Of a DNA stretch of 64,000 nt, positions 34,719-42,262 are shown piece by piece. The stretch spans positions 3,038,001 to 3,102,000 of the forward strand of contig OY829383.1 of NCBI GenBank assembly GCA_963691835.1. Direction: 5' to 3'. Under the pieces are notes generated by a model that was given only the letters and a program-made list of their open reading frames with translations, searched no databases and was not told the DNA's origin. A program made the translations under genes and the position numbers. This DNA comes from G963691835 sp963691835. Its GTDB lineage: Bacteria > Pseudomonadota > Alphaproteobacteria > Thalassobaculales > Thalassobaculaceae. How positions within the stretch are numbered: the first letter of the stretch is position 1; the number at the start of each line of letters is the position of its first letter.

Positions 34719-35252
34719 ATGTCTTCAATGATCTTCAATTTGGCGGCAGTGGCAGCCATTGCCTGGCTGGTGGCCGGCGAAGTCGTTCCCTTGGTTTCGG
34801 CCAAAATCTGGCCGGACGCGCGCGGGACTGTCAGTGCCGTCGCCGCTGAAACGCTGCCGGCCGGGGCGGCCATCGCCAAAGCAGCTCACACCACCGAAGG
34901 CGCGTGCCCTCAATCGGCCGGCGCACCGACCCAGTCGGCGGCGGGCGATCCGGCAACGTCCGAGACGGTTTCCGCTTCAGATTTAGCCATGTCCGCTCCA
35001 CCTGTGGAAGTGGCGGTGCCGGAAGCAGAAACGTCGTCTGCCGCAGAGTCTGAGATCAAGAAGGCACCCCACGATCTTTCGGAGACCGCGAACTCGACAG
35101 CGACTGTTTATGACGTTGGCAACGGCGCGTCTGGCATCCGATTGGAAGTGCCTGCCGGGCAGTCCTTCATGACGCCAGCGGAGCGGAGCCGGGAAATCCG
35201 TCTGATGGCTGAGGACCTCGACCTCATGTTCGTCACAGGACAAGGACGGTGA
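34719..35252 (+). CDS. Single-span anchor protein with disordered periplasmic region
   Basis: 177 residues. An N-terminal helix (about 5-27, FNLAAVAAIAWLVAGEVVPL) carries E21 within or at the end of the hydrophobic stretch. The next 95 residues are Ala/Ser/Pro/Glu-rich and probably disordered. A short ordered tail (about 130-177) includes ERSREIRLMAEDLDLMFVTG. Position directly after the ExbB-like gene is that usually taken by exbD or tolR, so it is a second candidate for the ExbD role. Its stop overlaps the next start (GTGA). Confidence 0.72.
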   Translation: MSSMIFNLAAVAAIAWLVAGEVVPLVSAKIWPDARGTVSAVAAETLPAGAAIAKAAHTTEGACPQSAGAPTQSAAGDPATSETVSASDLAMSAPPVEVAVPEAETSSAAESEIKKAPHDLSETANSTATVYDVGNGASGIRLEVPAGQSFMTPAERSREIRLMAEDLDLMFVTGQGR

Positions 35253-36247
35253 GCGCGGCACCGATGATTGATTGGCGGGACCGGGAGCTACGGCTTCGGC
35301 TTCTCGCCGCCGGGGCGGTCTTCGCATCTGTCGCGTTTGGCCGTGTTGCACTCGATACGCATTTCTCGTCCCTTCCTGTCCCATCGAAAGAAGGCGTTCT
35401 TTCAAATAGTCCAGGAGCTGACAAGCGCCACCAAAGCGATCCGCCGCCATCCTTTCGTTTGCCTGTTCCGCCGAGAGTTGACCCCGCGACCGACAGGGTG
35501 GAGCCCCCCGAAGCTCCCCGGAGTCGGCCCAAGAGGGCGTTGGATGTCCTGTCGGAAAGCCCGGCTCGATCCGATCAAACTGAAACACCCTCGGCCCGGG
35601 TCATTCAACCTCTCCAGCGCCAACGACAACCCAGTACCGGGCTAACGGCGGCGGAGGCCACGCCTGAACGAACAGTCGATCTTCCAGGATCCGTCTCGGA
35701 GCCTTTTGAGCCACCACGCAACGCTCAAGAAGAGCGGAGTGCGGGCGATGTTCTGAGACGTATTGAGGCCGGTGAGGGCCCCGGACTCGAGATCGCGTGG
35801 CCGTCTGATCCGGCGAGCCGTCTCCATCTCACCCGTGTTCTGTCCAGATGCCATGGCATGGCGACGATTCTGATGGGTGAGGAGGGTGGCTGGAACTTGG
35901 AGGATGCGGGATCGCCATGGCGGTTTGTGCCAACGGTTCACAGTGGCTTCGTCAGGACCGTCGCCGAGACCACACTCCTCCCGCGGGACCGGGCATCCAT
36001 TGCAAGAGCCCGGCGCGACGCGCAATTCCGGACAGCGCCCGTTCGCCGGGTTTTTCCACGCCACCAGGACATCGCTCTTCTGAGCGGTCTGTCCAGGGTG
36101 ATTGGTGAGGCGCTGTCTGACCAGATGTCTCTCCGTGCCGCGTACGAAGTCGGGCCGCTGGGGGTCAGGATTGGCAACGTCACCGCCAATGGCCGTTCTC
36201 ATCAGGGGGGCTTCACGTTGCCGGCAGAGCGTGGATGTGAGCCTTGA
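35249..36247 (+). CDS. TonB/TolA-like energy-transducer candidate
   Basis: 332 residues from GTG 35249 (GTGA overlap). A charged cytoplasmic start (DWRDRELRLRLLAAGAVF) leads to one membrane helix (about 17-33). A 130-residue Pro/Arg/Ser-rich spacer (about 45-175) follows, then a globular C-terminal domain (about 180-332) with Cys200 and Cys330. This is the architecture of TonB and TolA, and it is encoded two genes after an ExbB-like protein. No sequence identity to the TonB C-domain is claimed. The TTGA overlap leads to the last gene. Confidence 0.68.
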   Translation: MSAAPMIDWRDRELRLRLLAAGAVFASVAFGRVALDTHFSSLPVPSKEGVLSNSPGADKRHQSDPPPSFRLPVPPRVDPATDRVEPPEAPRSRPKRALDVLSESPARSDQTETPSARVIQPLQRQRQPSTGLTAAEATPERTVDLPGSVSEPFEPPRNAQEERSAGDVLRRIEAGEGPGLEIAWPSDPASRLHLTRVLSRCHGMATILMGEEGGWNLEDAGSPWRFVPTVHSGFVRTVAETTLLPRDRASIARARRDAQFRTAPVRRVFPRHQDIALLSGLSRVIGEALSDQMSLRAAYEVGPLGVRIGNVTANGRSHQGGFTLPAERGCEP

Positions 36248-36933
36248 CCGGTTTGTTTGGATCGGATTGGGCAACGCGGTTCCGCCTCAGCGTCCTGATC
36301 GTTGCTGTTCTTTGTGCCGGATGCATGCCTCAACGCTTGGCGGGGACGATGCCGAACACGGCACCGGCGCCCGTCTCCAAGTCCCTGTTCATCGATCCCC
36401 CGGACTGCGTTCTTGTTCTGCCATCTGTCTCTCGATCAGTTGGTGTCAGTCGGACCGGCGGTGACGTCGAACAGGCCGTCGCCCGTTTCGCGACCGGGCA
36501 CTTCAACAGGGTCCTGGGGCCGGCCACCCGAGAGGCCCTCCTGAGGTCCGAAGCCCTGGATACGGACCACCCCGCCGATGCCGAAAGGCTCGCTGACATC
36601 AGCGGCTGTCAGTACGGTCTTGTCCCGGTGATCGAAGCGGAAGGGAGCGCCTACGCGGTTTTCTATGCGTCCAAGCATGTGTCCCTGGAGGTCGGGTTGG
36701 TGCGGTTGGATGATCCGGACCGGACGGCCCTTTGGTTTGGCTCGGCGTTTGTTTCGCGCAGTGACGGCGGTCTTCCAACCGGGCCCGCTGCTGCGGTGGT
36801 TTCCGCGTTGGCCGCAGGCCAGTTTGCGCGCGACGGAGAGACTGGCCAGTCGATGCTGGATGACGCTCTGCGAGTGCTCTTCCGATCCCTGCCGGACTTC
36901 CGGTCATTGAAATCGCCCTCCGATTGGGGCTGA
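36244..36933 (+). CDS. Lipoprotein, GNA1162/CsgG-like
   Basis: 229 residues from TTG 36244, which overlaps the previous stop (TTGA). Lipobox CAGC with C27, followed by Met-Pro. The mature domain has the order of DUF799/GNA1162 and CsgG-type lipoproteins: CVLVLPSVSRS, ALLRSEALD, ISGCQYGLVPVIEAEGSAYA, KHVSLEVGLVRLDDPDRTAL and WFGSAFVSRSDGGL. Such proteins sit at the outer membrane and often accompany trans-envelope complexes. Third CsgG-like fold in this cluster. It closes the unit; a 374-bp non-coding stretch follows. Confidence 0.78.
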   Translation: MTGLFGSDWATRFRLSVLIVAVLCAGCMPQRLAGTMPNTAPAPVSKSLFIDPPDCVLVLPSVSRSVGVSRTGGDVEQAVARFATGHFNRVLGPATREALLRSEALDTDHPADAERLADISGCQYGLVPVIEAEGSAYAVFYASKHVSLEVGLVRLDDPDRTALWFGSAFVSRSDGGLPTGPAAAVVSALAAGQFARDGETGQSMLDDALRVLFRSLPDFRSLKSPSDWG

Positions 36934-37307
36934 CTTGTGACGCAGAATTTGAGGGCGCGTATAAGTTGATATTTACTGTGTGAATGAGGTGTAAGGGTTT
37001 GGGCAGCCTCTGAAAATCGCTGTTAAATCAGCCCTCGCATGGTTGTTTGTGTATCTACCTATTCAGGGCCAACGTCGATTTACAGTCGGCTGTGTGCAAA
37101 CTCTGTGAATCAATCAGACCTTTTGATCGTGAAACTGATCAGAAAACGACTTTCCATTCAGAAAGGTCATTGAGATTTGAAGCCGTGCCAAAAGCGTCTT
37201 TTCCGAATGTGCCAGTTCCCCGCGATTGGTCCTCCCATAGTTATCCACAGATGATACGATTGGCAGTCTTATCGCTGCCCCCCGTTCTTTACGGAGATCT
37301 TTGACGC
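36934..37307. other. Non-coding gap after the envelope cluster
   Basis: About 374 bp, markedly AT-richer than the surroundings, with no convincing gene (the frame at 37047-37304 lacks family resemblance and a good ribosome site). It holds a perfect DnaA-box-like TTATCCACA and several weak inverted repeats (for example TGATC and GATCA near 37124-37141). It probably contains the promoter of the DUF1194 gene. No T-rich terminator hairpin was seen. Confidence 0.5.
37241..37249 (+). promoter_or_regulatory. DnaA-box consensus sequence
   Basis: TTATCCACA matches the E. coli DnaA-box consensus at all nine positions, about 60 bp before the DUF1194 start codon in an AT-rich gap. A single box can arise by chance. 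I saw no cluster of boxes or replication genes nearby, so an origin is not supported. Confidence 0.35.
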
Positions 37308-38072
37308 ATGTCGGTATCTGTCATCAGGATCGCCTTGGTTGTCCTTTTCGTTTTTACGGCATTGATATGGCCGCCTGCCAGTGCGACCGCGCAACACGTT
37401 GATTTGGAGCTTGTCTTTGCCGCTGATGGCTCCGGCTCCATCGACGATGACGAGCTTGCCTTGCAACGGGATGGTTATGCCCGCGCCATTACTGATCAGC
37501 GGGTCCTGGACGTCATCCGCAATGGCCCACGGGGCGCCATCGCGGTGGCCTACATCGAGTGGGGGGCGCCCCAATCGCAGCATGTCATTGTGGATTGGAC
37601 GGTCATTCGGACCGCGGAGGATGCCGCGGCGTTTGCAGCAGCGCTTCGCGCGTCACCGCGCGCCGCTTGGGGATACAACTCAATCAGCGAAGCAATCGCA
37701 TTCTCCGCGCAGCTGATCGAAGGCAACGCGATCCTGTCCGACCGGAAAGTCATCGACGTATCCGGCGACGGTCCCCAAATGAACGGAAGGCCCCTATCCA
37801 TGATCCGGGACCAAACGGTTTTCATGGGGATCACCATCAATGCTCTTGCCATCAAGAGCCGGGGGGGACACTACAGAGGCCCCGGCGGGCTGCCGCTGGA
37901 GGAGCACTACGAATTGGATGTCATCGACGGGTTCGGCAGCTTTGTGATGGTCGCGGATGAAGAGACACCCTTCGCCGACGCCCTGCTCGCCAAAATGATC
38001 CAGGAAATTGCGGATGCCCGTCCGACGGGCGGCGACCGGCAGATGGCGGGTGCGTTAGAGGAGACGCGGTAG
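37308..38072 (+). CDS. DUF1194 protein, secreted von Willebrand A-like
   Basis: 254 residues. Signal peptide 1-29 (cleavage near ATAQ). The mature start LELVFAADGSGSIDDDEL resembles the MIDAS Asp-x-Ser-x-Ser of VWA domains (here ADGSGS). VSGDGPQMNG supplies a second metal-loop-like segment. DUF1194 is common in alphaproteobacteria with unknown role; metal-dependent protein binding is plausible. tusA starts two bases after its stop, so they are probably cotranscribed. It is on the same strand as the envelope cluster but 374 bp away, so I treat it as separate. Confidence 0.87.
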   Translation: MSVSVIRIALVVLFVFTALIWPPASATAQHVDLELVFAADGSGSIDDDELALQRDGYARAITDQRVLDVIRNGPRGAIAVAYIEWGAPQSQHVIVDWTVIRTAEDAAAFAAALRASPRAAWGYNSISEAIAFSAQLIEGNAILSDRKVIDVSGDGPQMNGRPLSMIRDQTVFMGITINALAIKSRGGHYRGPGGLPLEEHYELDVIDGFGSFVMVADEETPFADALLAKMIQEIADARPTGGDRQMAGALEETR

Positions 38073-38074
38073 GG

Positions 38075-38344
38075 ATGGCGGATTCCGTATCGAAGGCGAT
38101 TGAGGATGCCGCTGACGTGGTGATCGACGCGAGTGGGCTGAAATGCCCGTTGCCGGTCCTCAAGGCGCGGAAGGCGATAAAGTCCATGGAGACGGGGGCG
38201 GTCCTGGAAATCACCTCGACCGACCCGGCCTCACCTTTGGACTTCAAACACTGGTGCCGGAGTTCCGGGCACGACATGCTGTCCGCCGAGGAGCGGGAAA
38301 CGGACCGGTATGTCTTCCGCATTCGCAAGATCGAAGGGTCGTAA
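38075..38344 (+). CDS. TusA-family sulfur-carrier protein
   Basis: 89 residues. DASGLKCPLPVLKARKAI holds the CPxP motif with the reactive C24 that carries persulfide sulfur. Family members serve tRNA thiolation, molybdenum cofactor and sulfur oxidation. A second Cys (HWCRSSGH) is seen as in many TusA-like proteins. It is packed between DUF1194 (2 bp) and the DUF3445 gene (3 bp), so it may supply or receive sulfur in that unit, but genuine TusA function cannot be separated from paralogues. Confidence 0.9.
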   Translation: MADSVSKAIEDAADVVIDASGLKCPLPVLKARKAIKSMETGAVLEITSTDPASPLDFKHWCRSSGHDMLSAEERETDRYVFRIRKIEGS

Positions 38345-38347
38345 GTC

Positions 38348-39304
38348 GTGACGGTGATCGATGCATTGGCCCAGCCGCGTCCGCGCCACGCCGCCTTTGA
38401 GGATGGGCGCGGCCAGATCAAGATGGGCATCAAGGTGCTCGACCCCGCCGACTGGATCGAACCGGATGAGTTCTACGCCCCCCATCTCCTGGAGAAAGAG
38501 CGGCTTCTGGACGCGCGTCACGGGGATGTCTTCGCGGCTCTTCCAGGCTCGGAGGATGCACAGAAAGAAGTTCTGACACGGCTTACCGACTACATGACGG
38601 GGTATTGGCCGGATCTTGTCGAAGCCGACGATAACGAGATTCGCGTCAAACCGACCGGCCGCTCTTACCCTTGGTCCCGGGGTGGCGGGTCAACGGAACC
38701 CCTGGCGCCATTGGATCTCGCTGGCCGCCTTGTTCAGGAAGACCTTTGTGTGATGGAGAAGCACGATGACGGGTATCGTCTCGTCGCTGCCTCCCTCTGC
38801 TTCCCGTCCCGTTGGCGCCTTGCGGACAAGGTCGGCAAACCCATGGCCCAGATCCACGGGCCGGTGCCGAGCTACGCTGAGAAGCTCCGGCGCCCCGTTG
38901 ACCGGCTTTTCGATCGACTGGAGGCCGGGAAACCGGTCTGGCGCATCAACTGGTCGGTCGTTGATTTACCGGACCTCTTTCAGCCCAGTGGTCATGGTCA
39001 AAGTAACCAGAACGTCACGCTGACGCCTGAGAACGCGGGGGAGAGTCTCTGGCTGCGGTATGAGCGGCAGACCCTGTCGCGCATGCCGGATACGGGTGTG
39101 ATCCTGTTCACGATCAAGATCCATTCCGATCCCTTGAACGTCCTGGTTGGTCAGCCGGAGCTTGCTGATGCGCTGCTGCGGGAGATCGAGGCTTTGCCGG
39201 ACGACATGCGGCTCTACAAGAGCTTCCCGCGCTACGGTGCGGTGGCCGAGGAGTGGCTGCGACGCACGATCGCCGCGGACGCTGCGGGGCGCGCAGACGG
39301 CTGA
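38348..39304 (+). CDS. DUF3445 protein, haem-dependent oxidative N-demethylase-like
   Basis: 318 residues from GTG 38348. The core reads CFPSRWRLADKVGKPMAQIH followed by GPVPSYAEKL, PVDRLFDRL and VWRINWSVVD, which is the diagnostic stretch of DUF3445. The characterised member is the alpha subunit of a haem-dependent oxidative N-demethylase (HODM) that acts on dimethylamine using a PAS-like haem domain. Homologues often stand alone, as here, with no reductase subunits nearby, so the substrate is uncertain. The YgfZ gene follows after 67 bp. Confidence 0.88.
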   Translation: MTVIDALAQPRPRHAAFEDGRGQIKMGIKVLDPADWIEPDEFYAPHLLEKERLLDARHGDVFAALPGSEDAQKEVLTRLTDYMTGYWPDLVEADDNEIRVKPTGRSYPWSRGGGSTEPLAPLDLAGRLVQEDLCVMEKHDDGYRLVAASLCFPSRWRLADKVGKPMAQIHGPVPSYAEKLRRPVDRLFDRLEAGKPVWRINWSVVDLPDLFQPSGHGQSNQNVTLTPENAGESLWLRYERQTLSRMPDTGVILFTIKIHSDPLNVLVGQPELADALLREIEALPDDMRLYKSFPRYGAVAEEWLRRTIAADAAGRADG

Positions 39305-39371
39305 CCGCCGATGACCCTTGCGGCCGCGATCGCTTGCGCTTACGTGGAAAGCCCAGTTGAGGAGATAAGCC

Positions 39372-40304
39372 ATGTCGAAAGCGCATTGGGCCAAGCTGTC
39401 GGATAGAGGCGTACTGAGCGTCTCTGGTGAAGACGCGCGTACCTTCCTTCAGGGCCTTGTTTCCAATGACGTGGACAAAGTCACCTCGGACCAAACCGTC
39501 TATGCGGGTTTCCTGACGCCGCAGGGAAAGTTCCTCTTCGACTTCCACATGATCGATCAGTCGGGCGACATCCTGTTGGAGACCGAGGGGGCACGGCTCG
39601 CGGACTTCCACCGCCGGCTCCGCATGTACAAGCTCCGGTCGAAAGTGACCTTGGCTGATCGAACGGAAGACTTTCAAACCGTTGTTGTCTGGGGAGAGGG
39701 TGCTTTGGCCGCCCTCGGTCTATCGAGCACAGCGGGTGCTACGGTTGAGATCGGAGGCGGCTTTGCTTGGACGGACTCCCGGTTGCCTGAGCTTGGCGCG
39801 CGCTTGATGCTCCCGTCCGGTGCCGATCCATCGGCGCTGCTTGCCTCTCACGATATCCAGCCGGGCGATCTGAATGCCTGGGAGACGCTCCGCCTGTCGC
39901 TTGCCGTACCGGACGGAAGCCGCGACATGGTGGTTGAGAAAGCGGTTCTGCTGGAATCAGGTTTTGACGAGCTGAACGGCGTCGACTGGCGCAAGGGCTG
40001 CTACATGGGCCAGGAACTCACCGCCCGGACCAAGTACCGCGGCCTGGTCAAGAAACGCCTTCTGCCTATTGAGATCGATGGCCCGCTTCCAGCTCCGGGA
40101 ACGCCGGTTGTCGCTGGGGAGCGTGAGATCGGTGAGATCCGTACCGGTCTCACACAGGGAGCGACGGGAACTGGGATCGCTCTCCTGCGGCTGGACCGGC
40201 TGTCCGATGCCGATGAAGCCGGACAAGCTTTGACCGCCGAGGGGGCCCGGTTGACGGTCTCCTGGCCCGCATGGATGGAGATCGGCAAAGGCGGTTCCGC
40301 CTGA
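39372..40304 (+). CDS. ygfZ: Folate-binding Fe-S cluster repair/assembly protein YgfZ
   Basis: 310 residues; GAGGAGATAAGCC precedes ATG 39372. The GcvT-like fold has the family signature KGCYMGQELTARTKYRGLVK. Its Cys is essential in E. coli YgfZ, which supports MiaB-type and other 4Fe-4S enzymes using tetrahydrofolate. N-terminus: VLSVSGEDARTFLQGLVSND. It is cytoplasmic. Placement right after the haem N-demethylase-like gene is interesting because that reaction produces formaldehyde, a folate substrate, but this is speculative. It converges with cobT 40 bp away. Confidence 0.93.
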   Translation: MSKAHWAKLSDRGVLSVSGEDARTFLQGLVSNDVDKVTSDQTVYAGFLTPQGKFLFDFHMIDQSGDILLETEGARLADFHRRLRMYKLRSKVTLADRTEDFQTVVVWGEGALAALGLSSTAGATVEIGGGFAWTDSRLPELGARLMLPSGADPSALLASHDIQPGDLNAWETLRLSLAVPDGSRDMVVEKAVLLESGFDELNGVDWRKGCYMGQELTARTKYRGLVKKRLLPIEIDGPLPAPGTPVVAGEREIGEIRTGLTQGATGTGIALLRLDRLSDADEAGQALTAEGARLTVSWPAWMEIGKGGSA

Positions 40305-40344
40305 GTCGGTGCTGTCTGACAGCGCTGTGTTGCGCGATCGAAGG

Positions 40345-42237
40345 CTAGCGTGCCTGAGCGCCACCGACGGTGACGTACTGTCGCCTTTGCGGCCCGCGCC
40401 CGCCCTTCTTGTCATCTTCGTCGAAGAGATCCGCGAGCTGCCCCATCATCGTCCCGCCAAGCTGTTCGACATCGACGATCGTGACGGCGCGTCGGTAGTA
40501 GCGGGTGACATCATGGCCAATGCCGATGGCGACAAGCTCCACCGGTGAGCGGGTCTCGATGTACTTGATGACCTCACGCAGGTGCCGCTCCAGGTAGTTC
40601 CCCGGATTGACGGAGAGGGTCGAGTCATCCACAGGCGCGCCGTCGGAGATCACCATCAGGATCCGGCGATCCTCCGGGCGCGCGAGAAGCCGCTGATGCG
40701 CCCACTGGAGCGCCTCGCCGTCGATGTTCTCTTTCAGGATGCCTTCCCGGAGCATCAGCCCGAGGGACTTCCGCGCATGGCGCCAGGGCGCGTCCGCTGA
40801 TTTGTAGATGATATGCCGGAGATCGTTGAGGCGGCCCGGGCTCGGAGGTTTGCCGCCCTGGATCCACGTCTCCCGTGACATACCGCCTTTCCAGGCCTTC
40901 GTCGTGAAGCCAAGGATCTCAACCTTCACACCGCAACGCTCAAGCGTCCGGGCGAGAATGTCGGCACTCATCGCCGCGATCGAAATCGGTCGGCCCCGCA
41001 TGGAGCCCGAGTTATCGATCAGCAGCGTGACGACCGTGTCCCGGAACTCCGTATCCCGTTCGATCTTGTAGGACAGCGGGAACAGCGGGGCGGTCACGAC
41101 CCGGCTCAAACGGCCAGCGTCGAGGATCCCTTCGTCCAGGTCGAATTCCCAGGACCGGTTCTGTTTGGCCAGCAGCTTCCGTTGGAGCCGGTTGGCGAGC
41201 TTCCCGATCAGCCCTTGCAGGTTGGAAAGCTGTTGGTCCAGTAAGGCCCGGAGCCGGGCAAGCTCCTCGGCGTCGCACAGATCAGCCGCAGCGACGATCT
41301 CGTCAAACTCGGTGTTGTAGGCCTTGTAGCTTCGGTCCGGATGACCGGCCCCGTCCATGTTGTGGGTCTGTGGCGGAGCGCCTGGATTGGCGCTCTCGTC
41401 GTCGCCGCCGCCGGGGTCCATTTCCATCTCGGCGGTTTCGTCGCCGTCCGCACTTTCGTCGCCGGCTTCCATGTCGGCGGGGATCATCTCCGAGTCGGCG
41501 CCATCCTCGGTCTCACCCCGGGTTCCGCCGTCACTCGCCTCTTCGCCGTCGCCGGAATCCTCTTCGCCCTCACTCTCATTCGGGTCGTCGTCGGACATGC
41601 CCTCGTCGCCGATCTCAAGATCAAGATCGGTGATGAGTTTCCGGGCGGCCGTCGCGTAGGACTCCTGGTCATCGATGAACTTATCGAGACCTTCGAGAGC
41701 CGCGCCGATCTTCGTATTCACCCACGGGCGCCACAAGTCGACGACGCGTTGGGTGCACGATGGCGGTGTCTCTCCCGTCAGGGCTTCCCGGGCCAGAAGA
41801 CGGATAACGTCGTTCAGCGGGACATCATTCTTGTCCGCGATCCGCTCGAAACCCTTTTTCTTGTACTGATCCTCAAGCGCCATGCCGAGGTTGTGGGCGA
41901 CCCCGCTCATATAGCGGGAGCCGACGGCTTCGATCCGGGCCTGCTCCACTGCGTCGAAGATGTCGCGGGCCGCCTGAGAGGTCGGCATCCGCCGTGCGTG
42001 CAGCATAGGGTCGTGGTGACGAAGTTTCAGCGCGAGGCTGTCCGCCTCGCCCCGGATGCGGGAAATCTCGACCGGGTCCAGATCGCGGGGGGGTACCGGC
42101 AGGCGAACCCGCTCCCCCGAGATCGAAGCCTGATCGGCGCCATAGGTTACTTCCAGCTCGCCTTCGTCCGACATTGCCCGGAGGCAGGCGGCGGTGGCGC
42201 GCTTGAAGCTCTCGACAGGTGTTTCCTGGTCGGCCAT
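40345..42237 (-). CDS. cobT: Aerobic cobaltochelatase subunit CobT
   Basis: 630 residues. N-terminal helical domain, a strongly acidic Asp/Glu/Ser/Gly stretch (about 210-290), and a C-terminal VWA domain with the MIDAS motif DNSGSMRGRP. The acidic linker plus VWA layout is that of CobT, which with CobS forms the chaperone-like ring that drives cobalt insertion into hydrogenobyrinic a,c-diamide by CobN. cobN is not in the window. It lies 25 bp after cobS in the same operon. Confidence 0.96.
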   Translation of the reverse strand: MADQETPVESFKRATAACLRAMSDEGELEVTYGADQASISGERVRLPVPPRDLDPVEISRIRGEADSLALKLRHHDPMLHARRMPTSQAARDIFDAVEQARIEAVGSRYMSGVAHNLGMALEDQYKKKGFERIADKNDVPLNDVIRLLAREALTGETPPSCTQRVVDLWRPWVNTKIGAALEGLDKFIDDQESYATAARKLITDLDLEIGDEGMSDDDPNESEGEEDSGDGEEASDGGTRGETEDGADSEMIPADMEAGDESADGDETAEMEMDPGGGDDESANPGAPPQTHNMDGAGHPDRSYKAYNTEFDEIVAAADLCDAEELARLRALLDQQLSNLQGLIGKLANRLQRKLLAKQNRSWEFDLDEGILDAGRLSRVVTAPLFPLSYKIERDTEFRDTVVTLLIDNSGSMRGRPISIAAMSADILARTLERCGVKVEILGFTTKAWKGGMSRETWIQGGKPPSPGRLNDLRHIIYKSADAPWRHARKSLGLMLREGILKENIDGEALQWAHQRLLARPEDRRILMVISDGAPVDDSTLSVNPGNYLERHLREVIKYIETRSPVELVAIGIGHDVTRYYRRAVTIVDVEQLGGTMMGQLADLFDEDDKKGGRGPQRRQYVTVGGAQAR

Positions 42238-42262
42238 TCGGTCTTTCTCCGGGGGCGGGACC

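Larger units (their letters stand above)
23221..36933 (+). other. Fifteen-gene candidate trans-envelope system (caspase, lytic transglycosylase, ExbB/ExbD/TonB-like)
   Basis: Fifteen co-oriented genes from 23279 to 36933. Eight of the junctions are 4-base stop/start overlaps (ATGA, GTGA or TTGA) and two are one-base overlaps. Predicted locations: inner membrane (ExbB-like, ExbD-like, TonB/TolA-like, Lon-like, short anchor protein), periplasm (caspase, CsgG-like/DUF4384, SLT, two exported helical proteins), lipoproteins (three) and cytoplasm (two). Components of this kind together suggest force transmission across the envelope with local peptidoglycan cutting and proteolysis. I know of no named system with this composition; novelty needs a database search. 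Confidence 0.7.

Noticed and set aside
23221..36933. Tol-Pal system
   Set aside because: There is an ExbB/TolQ-like and TolA-like layout, but no TolB propeller, no OmpA-type Pal and no YbgC/YbgF set.
23221..36933. Zorya anti-phage defence system
   Set aside because: A MotA-like protein is present, but the helicase and nuclease subunits, long ZorA tail and OmpA-type ZorB are absent.
23221..36933. Type II, III, IV or VI secretion system
   Set aside because: The transglycosylase and lipoproteins are compatible, but no secretin, export ATPase, VirB4/11 or sheath/TssM-type protein is encoded.
37241..37249. Replication origin
   Set aside because: Only one DnaA box; no dnaA, dnaN, parAB, repABC or hemE-type neighbours.
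37047..37304. 85-codon frame in the gap after the envelope cluster
   Set aside because: No ribosome site, no family resemblance, and the region is AT-rich with codon use unlike the neighbours.
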